Positions 1-5,251 of a stretch of DNA of 5,251 nucleotides are shown piece by piece (the first letter of the stretch is position 1; each line of letters begins with the position of its first letter). Made by a program: the position numbers and the translations under genes. The notes below the pieces were generated by a model. It worked only from the letters and a program-made list of their open reading frames with translations, was not told the origin of the DNA and did not search any database. The stretch is taken from NCBI GenBank assembly GCA_003140705.1, contig PLKU01000057.1:1-5251 (forward strand). Reading direction: 5' to 3'. Origin of the DNA: Acidobacteriaceae bacterium. Its GTDB lineage: Bacteria > Acidobacteriota > Terriglobia > Terriglobales > Acidobacteriaceae.

Positions 1-1106
1 TAGTTGCCGGTGGCGTTTTCAGGCGGGAACAGAGACAGGACAGAACCAGTGGCCCCGCCGATCTGGGTGACCTTGCCGTTGTACGAATTGCCGGTCGCGT
101 CGGCAGCAATCTTGACAGCCTGACCCGCGGACATGTGGCGAAGCTGGGTCTCCTTAAAGTTTGCGGTGATCCACAGATCCTGAAGGGAAACGAGGGTGAG
201 CAAGTTCTGGCCAGCGGCTACGTTCTGTTCGACTTCGACGCTCTTGCGGGTGACGATTCCGGCAACGGGGGCGACGATTTTGGTGTAGCTGAGGTTGAGC
301 TTCGCCTGATCGAGCTGAGCCTGTGCCTGAGCGACCTGCGCCTGCGCTTGTTTGGCGTGGGCACTCTGGGCGGCGACCTGCTGCGGGCCTGTTTCAGCGT
401 ACTTCAACTGGTCTTTGGCCTGGGACTCGTGCTCGCGGGCTACCTTGATCCCCTCGGCGGCAGCCTGCTCATTGGCAACGGCATCGGCCACGGACGCTTT
501 TGCTCCGTCGGCCGCGGCAACGGCAGCATCCCACTGCTGCTTACTGATCACATCCTTCTCGACGAGCGGTTTGTAACGGTCGAGATCGGCCTGTGCCTTG
601 GTCAGGTTTGCCTGAGCCTGGGCCACCCGGGCGTGCGCTGAATCAAATTGCTTCTGAGCCTGCTCGACGCTATCGTGCGAGCCGGAGAGGTTTGCTCCGG
701 CGGAACTGAGGTTGCTCCCAGTGTTGATGGAGGTGATGGGCACGTTCACATTTGCAGCGACGGCGTTGGCCTGCTCACTGGCAAGGGCAGCCTGGGCATT
801 CTCAACGGCGACTTTGTAGTCTGCCGGATCGAGTTCAGCGATGACATCCCCTGCATTGACCTGCTGGTTCTCTTCCACATCGACTTTGAGGACCTGGCCA
901 CTGATGCGCGAGCTGATCTGAATCAAGTGGCCGTTTACCTGCGCGTCGTCTGTGTCCTCAGTAAAGGTGGAATGCCACCAGAGCGCGACCGCGACTGCGA
1001 CAAGGACCACCAGGACGAGCACAATGACCAGCCTGCGGCTGGATTTCGGTTGCTCGATTTCAGTCGCCGTTGTGTTTTGGGCTGGTTTTGGTGTTGAATC
1101 CGCCAC
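1..1106 (-). CDS. EmrA/HlyD-family periplasmic adaptor (membrane fusion protein) of a multidrug efflux pump, C-terminus cut by window edge
   Basis: The gene encodes the periplasmic adaptor that joins an inner-membrane transporter to a TolC channel. 368 complete codons are present. Residues 1-25 are a short cytoplasmic tail ending in SSRR, and about 26-44 form one membrane anchor (LVIVLVLVVLVAVAV). TDDAQVNGH at 52-60 is the classic EmrA-type entry into the first half of the lipoyl domain (ISGQVLKVDVEENQQVNAGD). About 96-275 is an Ala/Gln-rich alpha-helical coiled-coil hairpin. The second lipoyl half follows (APVAGIVTRKSVEVEQNVAAGQ, from about 279), then a beta-barrel start with LWITANFKETQL (311-322). 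PPENATGN at 361-368 is typical of EmrA-type adaptors; about 20-50 residues are probably missing. The GTG start at 1106-1104 is chosen because GGAGG lies 9 nt upstream and no other start is near. It lies 2 nt after the tolC stop. Family assignment is firm; the exported substrate cannot be read from sequence. Confidence 0.93.
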   Translation of the reverse strand, partial: MADSTPKPAQNTTATEIEQPKSSRRLVIVLVLVVLVAVAVALWWHSTFTEDTDDAQVNGHLIQISSRISGQVLKVDVEENQQVNAGDVIAELDPADYKVAVENAQAALASEQANAVAANVNVPITSINTGSNLSSAGANLSGSHDSVEQAQKQFDSAHARVAQAQANLTKAQADLDRYKPLVEKDVISKQQWDAAVAAADGAKASVADAVANEQAAAEGIKVAREHESQAKDQLKYAETGPQQVAAQSAHAKQAQAQVAQAQAQLDQAKLNLSYTKIVAPVAGIVTRKSVEVEQNVAAGQNLLTLVSLQDLWITANFKETQLRHMSAGQAVKIAADATGNSYNGKVTQIGGATGSVLSLFPPENATGN

Positions 1107-1108
1107 GT

Positions 1109-2554
1109 CTACTTTCCTCCCAGATAATTCTTGTAATTTTCTGCCACACCGAGAGCACGCGCCAGGCTTAGCTTGGCTACGTTGTGACGGTAGAGGCTGG
1201 TGACATATTGATTGTTGGCCTGGGCCACGGACTGTTCAGCCTGGCTGACGGCCAGGTTGTCGCTGACGCCGTTGGCATATCGCTGCTGCGCTTCGCTGAG
1301 GGCTTCGTTGGCGAGGTCCACACTTGATTTTGCAACCTCGACCTGCTGTTGTGCGGAGGCAATGTCAAGCAAGGCGTCGCGAATGTCGGCGTCAATCTGG
1401 GCGTTCAAATTGCTCAACTGAGCGCGTTCGGTATCCAACTGGGCCTGGGCCTGCTGGGCCTCGCCGCGGAATTCAAATTCCTTGAAAAGCGAGACACTCA
1501 AAGTGCCTGTGGCATCGCCGGTGCCGTGCGAGTGAGACAACGTGGTGCCGATATCGCCGTAGTCACCGTCGAATTTAAGCGTTGGAAGCCGTCCTGCGGT
1601 GACAGCCTTGCGCTGCTGTTCTGCCGCCTTGGTCTGCTCCAGCAGGGCTGCAAGATCCTTGCGGTTGGCATGTGCCTGGCGGATCGTGGCATCGATGTCG
1701 ATTTGATCGAAGGCTGCGTAGGGCACCTTGTCGGTCAGGGTAAAGCTTTGCGCGAGAGGCAGGCCGATGGTACGCGCCAAGGCGAGCTTATCCTTCTCGA
1801 GCGCGTTGTTGGCCACGATCAACTGCTGTTGGAGCGATTGAGAATCCACACGGGAACGCAGTTCATCGAGCAGCGGCGCGGTTCCAGCCTGATGGTTTGA
1901 GACCGCCTGGTCGAGAGAGATTTTTGCTGTTACAACCTGGGCCTCGACACTGGCCACCTGGGACTCATCGGCCAGTACGAGCAGATAGGCGTTACCGACG
2001 GTCAGGATCACCATATCCCGGGCATCTTGCGCGGAGAGTTGGGCGGCGGCAAAGTTGTGGCGTGCGGCGAGGTAGTTGCGCAGGGAACTCACGTTGATGA
2101 GCGACCAGCTGAGGGACGCGCGAACGTCAGTGAATCCGAACGGTCCAATGATGGTGGGAAAGCCTGGGATGCGCAACCCTTCCGCAGGCAAGTCGACCTG
2201 CATGATTGTTTCCTTGGCGTTTGCGTCTACGGAGGGCAGCAGGGATTGCAGTTCACTGAGTTGCTGACCGCGCGCCGCAGCAGATTGGGTGCTGCTCAGG
2301 ATGATACCGAGGTTTGTCTTGAGGCCGCGCTGGATTGCATCGTCAAGAGAGAGGCCGATAGCCTGCGACGAGGCCTCTCCTGCGGGAATGCTGCCCTGGT
2401 AGCTGGAAGAGGTGGGCCCGGAGGCCTGAGGGGGCTGCAGTCCAAGCGAGACCTGCGCCTTCAGCCTGCCCGGTGCCAAGGCGGCAAGGCCAAGCAAGAG
2501 GCCGAGGGCACAAGTCCGGATGGTGCGATTTTCTGAATGGTTTGAAGGAGTCAC
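1109..2554 (-). CDS. TolC-family outer-membrane efflux protein
   Basis: This complete 481-residue protein should form, as a trimer, the outer-membrane channel and periplasmic tunnel of the efflux pump. Residues 1-33 look like a Sec signal peptide: a basic start with R10 and R13, a hydrophobic core LGLLLGLAALA, and cleavage probably after L-K-A at 33. The mature part has the two-fold OEP repeat. Repeat one starts with LSLDDAIQRGLKTN (68-81), LLPSVDANAKET (105-116) and VRASLSW (144-150), followed by long helices at about 165-265. Repeat two starts with IRQAHANRKDL (291-301), LPTLKFDGDYG (323-333) and TLSVSLF (351-357). Its helices run from about 362 to 470, ending in YANGVSDNLAVSQAEQSVA and LSLARALG. 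Length fits the family (about 430-500). The start is a GTG with an in-frame TGA two codons upstream, so no longer form is possible; its ribosome binding site is weak. It is first in an operon with the adaptor. Confidence 0.93.
   Translation of the reverse strand: MTPSNHSENRTIRTCALGLLLGLAALAPGRLKAQVSLGLQPPQASGPTSSSYQGSIPAGEASSQAIGLSLDDAIQRGLKTNLGIILSSTQSAAARGQQLSELQSLLPSVDANAKETIMQVDLPAEGLRIPGFPTIIGPFGFTDVRASLSWSLINVSSLRNYLAARHNFAAAQLSAQDARDMVILTVGNAYLLVLADESQVASVEAQVVTAKISLDQAVSNHQAGTAPLLDELRSRVDSQSLQQQLIVANNALEKDKLALARTIGLPLAQSFTLTDKVPYAAFDQIDIDATIRQAHANRKDLAALLEQTKAAEQQRKAVTAGRLPTLKFDGDYGDIGTTLSHSHGTGDATGTLSVSLFKEFEFRGEAQQAQAQLDTERAQLSNLNAQIDADIRDALLDIASAQQQVEVAKSSVDLANEALSEAQQRYANGVSDNLAVSQAEQSVAQANNQYVTSLYRHNVAKLSLARALGVAENYKNYLGGK
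1116..1120 (-). promoter_or_regulatory. Ribosome binding site of the adaptor gene, inside the tolC 3' end
   Basis: On the minus strand GGAGG lies 9 nt upstream of the adaptor's GTG start and falls within the last Gly-Gly-Lys codons of the upstream tolC-like gene. This placement fixes the GTG as the start. It implies that ribosomes finishing tolC can restart directly on the adaptor. Confidence 0.8.
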
Positions 2555-2652
2555 GGTTGATCAGCTCACAGCCGGGCGCTTCTGGCAAAAGATGGTTGCA
2601 TGTTTTCGATGCCGAGTGAAGGCCACAGGGTTCTTAAATCTAGTGTATCGGA

Positions 2653-2684
2653 CCGGAGACGTGCCGAGCAGGCGGGCACGCCGG
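2653..2684 (-). repeat. GC-rich inverted repeat (hairpin) between the sigma-like gene and tolC
   Basis: CGTGCC at 2660-2665 pairs with GGCACG at 2675-2680 across a 9-nt loop, and flanking CCGG at 2653-2656 and 2681-2684 can extend the stem past a 3-nt bulge. It lies about 90-120 nt beyond the stop of the sigma-like gene. No run of T follows on either strand, so it does not qualify as an ordinary intrinsic terminator. It may be an RNA structure, a protein-binding site or chance. Confidence 0.3.
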
Positions 2685-2686
2685 AC

Positions 2687-2753
2687 ACACACGGTTCACC
2701 GAGCGCCTTCAGGAGTGAAAATCATATCCGGAATCCCCTGAACACACGGTCCA
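2687..2753 (+). repeat. Pair of 12-bp direct repeats ACACACGGTYCA
   Basis: ACACACGGTTCA at 2687-2698 and ACACACGGTCCA at 2742-2753 match at 11 of 12 positions and start 55 nt apart, flanking the TTCAGG/CCTGAA dyad. They could be paired binding sites in the control region of the pump operon. No known regulator motif is recognised. Confidence 0.25.
2708..2742. repeat. Inverted repeat TTCAGG-N23-CCTGAA, possible operator
   Basis: TTCAGG at 2708-2713 and CCTGAA at 2737-2742 are perfect inverted arms, matching 7 of 8 when extended inward. They lie about 155-190 nt upstream of the tolC start and just downstream of the sigma-like gene. Such spaced dyads can be repressor or activator sites of efflux operons, but the 23-nt spacing is long and chance occurrence is quite possible. 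Confidence 0.25.
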
Positions 2754-2772
2754 GGCTCGAGAACCGGGCGGG

Positions 2773-3468
2773 TCAGCGAACGGTTGAGGACTGGATCAGC
2801 TGCGAGGCCAGCGAACAGAGCCCCTGGCGGCAGAACTCACGCACGGCATCCACGGTCCATCCAGCTGCCTGGGGGCCTCTGTGGGCTTGCAGCATTGCGG
2901 CGATTTCCGATGCGCTGAAGCCGGCCACAGCGCGCAGGACAAAGATGGTGCGGGTCAAGGTTGGCAGGCTGGTGAGCCAGTTTCTGACCCGATCGCGATC
3001 CGGCCCTGCGAGCATCGTCAGCAATTGGTCAGCGGAAGAACTGACGGCGTCCAGATCGTCATCCTCAATGCATGTGGATGCGGGCTTGAGGCCTCCGGGT
3101 GCGGCGAGGCTGCTGGGATTACGCTGCGCAATTGTGTTGAGGGCAGCATTGCAGAGTGCAAGGCGACTGCCCTTCCGGGCTTGGACAGGGTCGTGGCAAG
3201 CCGAAATGTCTGCATTGGCTACGGCAGCTTCGACGATGCGGACGCTCTCTTCACCCTCGCCGACAAGCATGGAAGCCAATGTGTACAGGCCTGCAGCGAT
3301 CAGGTCGAACATCTCGTCCATGCCTTCAAAGGCCCTGGCGATGGTCTCATCGTCTTTTGGCCGGCCGTCCAGCAGGTCATGGACCTGCCTGGAGAATTCC
3401 TGGAGCCCGGCAGGGAGAGGCTGGGGAGGGATCAGGCTGTCAAGCGAAGTAATCGATTCCTGGGGCAT
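2773..3468 (-). CDS. Sigma-70-like (ECF-type) protein with degenerate region 2; putative transcription regulator
   Basis: This 231-residue protein ends in a sigma-70 region-4-like helix-turn-helix: LPTLTRTIFVLRAVAGFSASEIAAML at about 168-193, then VDAVREFCRQGLCSLASQLI at 206-225. This matches the pattern of ECF factors (LP...R.VF.LR...G.S..EIA..L, then a basic recognition helix). Between the two helices sits an extra stretch, QAHRGPQAAGWT (about 194-205), longer than usual. Residues 53-75 (MFDLIAAGLYTLASMLVGEGEES) resemble the start of region 2, but the usual acidic D-x-V-Q-E core-binding signature that should follow reads IVEAAVAN. Region 2.3-2.4 seems shortened, with SRLALCNAALNTIAQ at 101-115. 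An acidic linker lies near 134-140. It may be a divergent sigma factor, or a DNA-binding relative that no longer directs polymerase. The ATG start has GAGGAG 8 nt upstream. Being the nearest upstream gene to the pump operon hints at, but does not show, regulation of it. Confidence 0.72.
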   Translation of the reverse strand: MPQESITSLDSLIPPQPLPAGLQEFSRQVHDLLDGRPKDDETIARAFEGMDEMFDLIAAGLYTLASMLVGEGEESVRIVEAAVANADISACHDPVQARKGSRLALCNAALNTIAQRNPSSLAAPGGLKPASTCIEDDDLDAVSSSADQLLTMLAGPDRDRVRNWLTSLPTLTRTIFVLRAVAGFSASEIAAMLQAHRGPQAAGWTVDAVREFCRQGLCSLASQLIQSSTVR

Positions 3469-3476
3469 GGGAGGGA

Positions 3477-3482
3477 CTCCTC
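3477..3482 (-). promoter_or_regulatory. Ribosome binding site of the sigma-like gene
   Basis: GAGGAG on the minus strand ends 8 nt before the ATG at 3468-3466. The strong site and spacing support this start and help decide that the minus-strand frame is the real gene, not the long open frame opposite it. Confidence 0.7.
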
Positions 3483-3518
3483 TCTGGGGCAGTCTGCTAT
3501 CGCATCACTTATCTTCTC

Positions 3519-3547
3519 ATCCTGAACCCATCGTGGCTGGGCGTCAA
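3519..3547 (-). promoter_or_regulatory. Possible sigma-70 type promoter of the sigma-like gene
   Basis: On the minus strand TTGACG (3547-3542, 5 of 6 matches to the -35 consensus) is followed after exactly 17 nt by CAGGAT (3524-3519, 3 of 6 matches to the -10 consensus). Transcription would start near 3512, giving a leader of about 44 nt that includes the ribosome binding site. The weak -10 keeps confidence modest. Confidence 0.4.
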
Positions 3548-3608
3548 TGCGGACACTCGAACGTGGCTTTTCGCACGGCATTAACATGATTTGGCCCGTC
3601 GGTCATGT

Positions 3609-3622
3609 ATGAGTTGGCTCAT
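3609..3622 (+). repeat. Small perfect palindrome ATGAG-TTGG-CTCAT before ppk
   Basis: ATGAG at 3609-3613 and CTCAT at 3618-3622 are perfect 5-bp arms around a 4-nt loop. The repeat contains an upstream in-frame ATG (3609) and overlaps a second (3621) of the ppk reading frame. It could be a small RNA hairpin in the leader or a regulator site; short arms make chance a serious alternative. Confidence 0.25.
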
Positions 3623-3631
3623 GGAGTTGTC

Positions 3632-3650
3632 TCCGGTGGCGGGGACCGGA
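3632..3650 (+). repeat. Perfect inverted repeat TCCGGT-N7-ACCGGA before ppk
   Basis: TCCGGT at 3632-3637 and ACCGGA at 3645-3650 form a perfect 6-bp stem around a 7-nt G-rich loop, about 73 nt upstream of the chosen ppk start. It is GC-rich and stable enough for a leader hairpin. It could also be a dyad operator. No T-run follows, so it is not an intrinsic terminator. Confidence 0.35.
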
Positions 3651-3722
3651 AATGCAGCGCCAGCAGGTGCACAGGCCGAGCAAAACGCTGTAGACTTCCA
3701 ACACGCGCATTGGACGGAATTG

Positions 3723-5251
3723 ATGGCCAGAACCACGAAGAAGCAAAAGCTGTTTAACGGTCGCGACTACTCCTGGATGCAGTTCAACCGGCGAGTGCTT
3801 GAAGAAGCTGAGGACCCGACCAACCCGCTGCTTGAGCGGGTAAAATTCCTGTCCATCACCGGCAACAACCTGGACGAATACGTTGAGGTCCGCCAGGCGG
3901 GCCTTATGCAGAGGATCGAGGACGGCTACCGCGAACCGGGGTACGATGGGCTGCGTCCGAACGAGTCGCTGGACGTGCTGACTGAAGAGATTCACAGCTT
4001 TGTGGCCGCCCAGTACCACTGCTGGAACGATCAACTGTTGCCCGAGCTGCGCAAGCAGGGGATTAGGCTGCTGGAGTGGAAAGAACTGGGCGAAGATGCC
4101 CAGGCTTTCGCACAGGGCTACTTTCAGCGCGAGGTCGATCCTCTGCTAACGCCGATCTCGATCGACCCGGCGCACCCGTTTCCGCGCGTTCTGAACAAAG
4201 CTCTTTGCCTGGCGCTGCTGCTCCGGGCCAAGCGGCGGAGCTCTGGACCGCAGGTGCTGGGCGTGGTGACCGTGCCGCGAGCGCTGCCGCGGTTATTGCG
4301 CCTGCCAGCAGCCGATGGATTGTACGACTACCTGCTGCTCCAGGACCTGATTGCACAGAATCTTGGCAGCATGTATCGCGGCTACGAAGTGCTTGCTCAT
4401 GCGGCATTTCGGGTGACCCGCAACTCGAACCTCTATTTTGAGGAAGAAGAAGCTCGCTCGCTGCTGGAGACGATCAGAGTTGAGCTGCACAATCGGCGCA
4501 AGGGCGACGCCGTACGGTTGGAGATCGAGACCGGCGCCCATGCCGAGATTGTGGAACGCTTGCGAGTGAATTTCGAACTCGATGAGAACCAGGTATTCCG
4601 TGGCGAGGGACCGGTCAACCTGTCGCGACTGATGTTCTTTTACAACGACGTGCCAAGAGCCGACCTGAAGTTCGCCCCCTTTACGCCCAAGGCGCTGCAC
4701 CTGAGCCGCAAGTCTGCGAATGTGTTCGAGGAGCTGCGCGAGCGCGATATTCTGCTGCACCATCCGTACGATTCGTACGATCCAGTGGTTGACTTCATCG
4801 AGCAGGGAGCACAGGACGATGCGGTGGTCAGCATCAAGCAGACCCTTTACCGCACCAGCCACGACGCGCCCATGTTCGAAGCGCTGATTGAGGCTGCGGC
4901 TACCAAGGAAGCCACATTAGTGGTAGAACTGATGGCGCGATTCGATGAGGCGTCGAATATCCGCTGGGCGCGCAGTATGGAGGATGCAGGCGTGCAGGTC
5001 TTCCACGGCGTGGTGGGACTGAAGACCCATTGCAAGCTGGCCATGCTGGTGCGCAGAGACGAAGACGGCATCACCCGCCGCTACTGTCACCTGGGTACAG
5101 GGAACTACAACCCTGTGACAGCGCGGTTCTACACCGACCTGAGCCTGCTGACCAGCGATGCGCAGATTACAGAACAGGTTCACATGGTGTTCAACTACCT
5201 GACTGCGCACGCCGAGATCGACGACTACCGGCCGCTGCTGGTGGCGCCGCT
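3723..5251 (+). CDS. ppk1: Polyphosphate kinase 1, C-terminus cut by window edge
   Basis: PPK1 reversibly transfers the terminal phosphate of ATP to make long-chain inorganic polyphosphate, usually at the inner face of the membrane. 509 of about 690-700 residues are present. The N domain (about 1-106) includes RDYSWMQFNRRVLEEA and NNLDEY (N48-N49, ATP-binding region). The head domain follows (about 107-315, ending in VNLSRLMFF and LKFAPFTPKAL). The first catalytic domain carries HHPYDSYDP (346-354), KQTLYRTS with R377, ARFDE with R406, GLKTHCK with H436, and HLGTGNYN (456-463). H436 matches the phosphorylated histidine H435 of the E. coli enzyme, and R377 and R406 match its R375 and R405. The last domain, with the second catalytic histidine, lies outside. 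ATG 3723 is chosen because it fits the usual N-terminus and has a GGACGGA site 4 nt upstream. The frame stays open back to 3585, with ATGs at 3609 and 3621, so a 34-38 residue extension is possible. It is divergent from the sigma-like gene. Confidence 0.96.
   Translation, partial: MARTTKKQKLFNGRDYSWMQFNRRVLEEAEDPTNPLLERVKFLSITGNNLDEYVEVRQAGLMQRIEDGYREPGYDGLRPNESLDVLTEEIHSFVAAQYHCWNDQLLPELRKQGIRLLEWKELGEDAQAFAQGYFQREVDPLLTPISIDPAHPFPRVLNKALCLALLLRAKRRSSGPQVLGVVTVPRALPRLLRLPAADGLYDYLLLQDLIAQNLGSMYRGYEVLAHAAFRVTRNSNLYFEEEEARSLLETIRVELHNRRKGDAVRLEIETGAHAEIVERLRVNFELDENQVFRGEGPVNLSRLMFFYNDVPRADLKFAPFTPKALHLSRKSANVFEELRERDILLHHPYDSYDPVVDFIEQGAQDDAVVSIKQTLYRTSHDAPMFEALIEAAATKEATLVVELMARFDEASNIRWARSMEDAGVQVFHGVVGLKTHCKLAMLVRRDEDGITRRYCHLGTGNYNPVTARFYTDLSLLTSDAQITEQVHMVFNYLTAHAEIDDYRPLLVAP

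Larger units (their letters stand above)
2555..2772. other. Intergenic region upstream of the tolC-adaptor operon
   Basis: This 218-nt stretch separates the sigma-like gene from the pump operon, both read on the minus strand. It holds no convincing gene. It contains an inverted repeat, a GC-rich hairpin and a pair of short direct repeats, each listed separately, and a possible 11-codon leader ORF. On the minus strand AT-richer sequence around 2630-2650 (TACACTAGATTTAAG) could supply a -10 element, but I find no good -35 partner, so no promoter is called. The length and repeat content fit a regulated promoter region for the pump. Confidence 0.55.
3469..3722. other. Divergent intergenic region between the sigma-like gene and ppk1
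   Basis: This 254-nt region should carry promoters for both flanking genes. The sigma-like side has a TTGACG-N17-CAGGAT candidate. On the ppk side TTAACA at 3581-3586 resembles a -35 box, but no matching -10 follows at normal spacing. Two perfect small palindromes lie at 3609-3622 and 3632-3650. Part of the region (3585-3722) is open in the ppk frame and could be an N-terminal extension. Confidence 0.6.

Noticed and set aside
135..1097. Plus-strand open frames of 168 and 149 codons opposite the adaptor gene
   Set aside because: They are the mirror of the repetitive Ala/Gln-rich coiled-coil codons. The minus strand encodes a clear EmrA/HlyD protein through the whole stretch.
1349..2536. Plus-strand open frames of 183 and 169 codons opposite the tolC-like gene
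   Set aside because: No recognisable domains; fully covered by a well-supported outer-membrane efflux protein on the other strand.
2653..2684. Intrinsic terminator after the sigma-like gene
   Set aside because: The hairpin is plausible but no T-run follows the stem on the minus strand, so it was kept only as an inverted repeat.
2600..3589. Long plus-strand open frame (329 codons) opposite the sigma-like gene
   Set aside because: Its product is Ser/Arg/Ala-rich with no recognisable domain. The opposite strand has a sigma region-4-like pattern, a good ribosome binding site and natural codon use. Long antisense frames are common in GC-rich DNA.
3581..3613. Candidate ppk promoter with TTAACA at 3581-3586
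   Set aside because: The -35-like hexamer is good, but the hexamers 16-18 nt downstream (such as CATGTA) match the -10 consensus poorly. TATGAG matches better but needs a 21-nt spacer.
3601..3622. Possible Pho box (repeated GGTCAT/GGCTCAT) before ppk1
   Set aside because: The two copies are about 10 nt apart and only partly match the Pho box, which needs 7-bp direct repeats separated by 4 nt.
3603..5210. Minus-strand open frames opposite ppk1 (up to 189 codons)
   Set aside because: The plus strand encodes continuous PPK1 with conserved catalytic motifs; the opposite frames lack domains and credible start signals.

Overview
The window is GC-rich, densely coding bacterial DNA. It carries a Gram-negative type envelope system (an outer-membrane TolC-family protein plus a periplasmic adaptor). 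The TolC and adaptor sequences resemble those I recall from Acidobacteriota (Acidobacteriaceae/Terriglobia-like soil bacteria). That placement comes from memory of protein style and not from a search, so treat it as moderate confidence.

Layout. Positions 1-1106 (minus strand) hold most of an EmrA/HlyD-type membrane fusion protein, cut by the left edge before its C-terminus. Positions 1109-2554 (minus) hold a complete TolC-family outer-membrane efflux protein. Its stop codon lies 2 nt before the adaptor's GTG start, and the adaptor's ribosome binding site sits inside the last tolC codons, so the two form a tightly coupled operon read right to left. Positions 2555-2772 are non-coding, with several short inverted and direct repeats, and probably hold the control region of the pump operon. 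Positions 2773-3468 (minus) encode a 231-residue protein with a sigma-70 region-4-like C-terminus and a weak region 2. Positions 3469-3722 are a divergent intergenic region with a plausible sigma-70 type promoter for the sigma-like gene and two perfect small palindromes before ppk. Positions 3723-5251 (plus) hold the first 509 codons of polyphosphate kinase 1, cut by the right edge inside or near the start of its last domain.

How it fits together. TolC and the adaptor should form the outer-membrane and periplasmic parts of a tripartite drug/toxin efflux pump. The inner-membrane transporter is not in the window and most likely lies just beyond the left edge. The sigma-like gene lies upstream of the pump operon on the same strand and could regulate it, but the 218-nt gap argues for separate transcription and no direct link is visible. 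Polyphosphate kinase is a separate, divergently transcribed housekeeping/stress gene. No RNA genes, mobile elements, CRISPR arrays or clear intrinsic terminators were seen. The window looks mostly ordinary; the degenerate sigma-like protein and the repeat-bearing control regions deserve the most attention.
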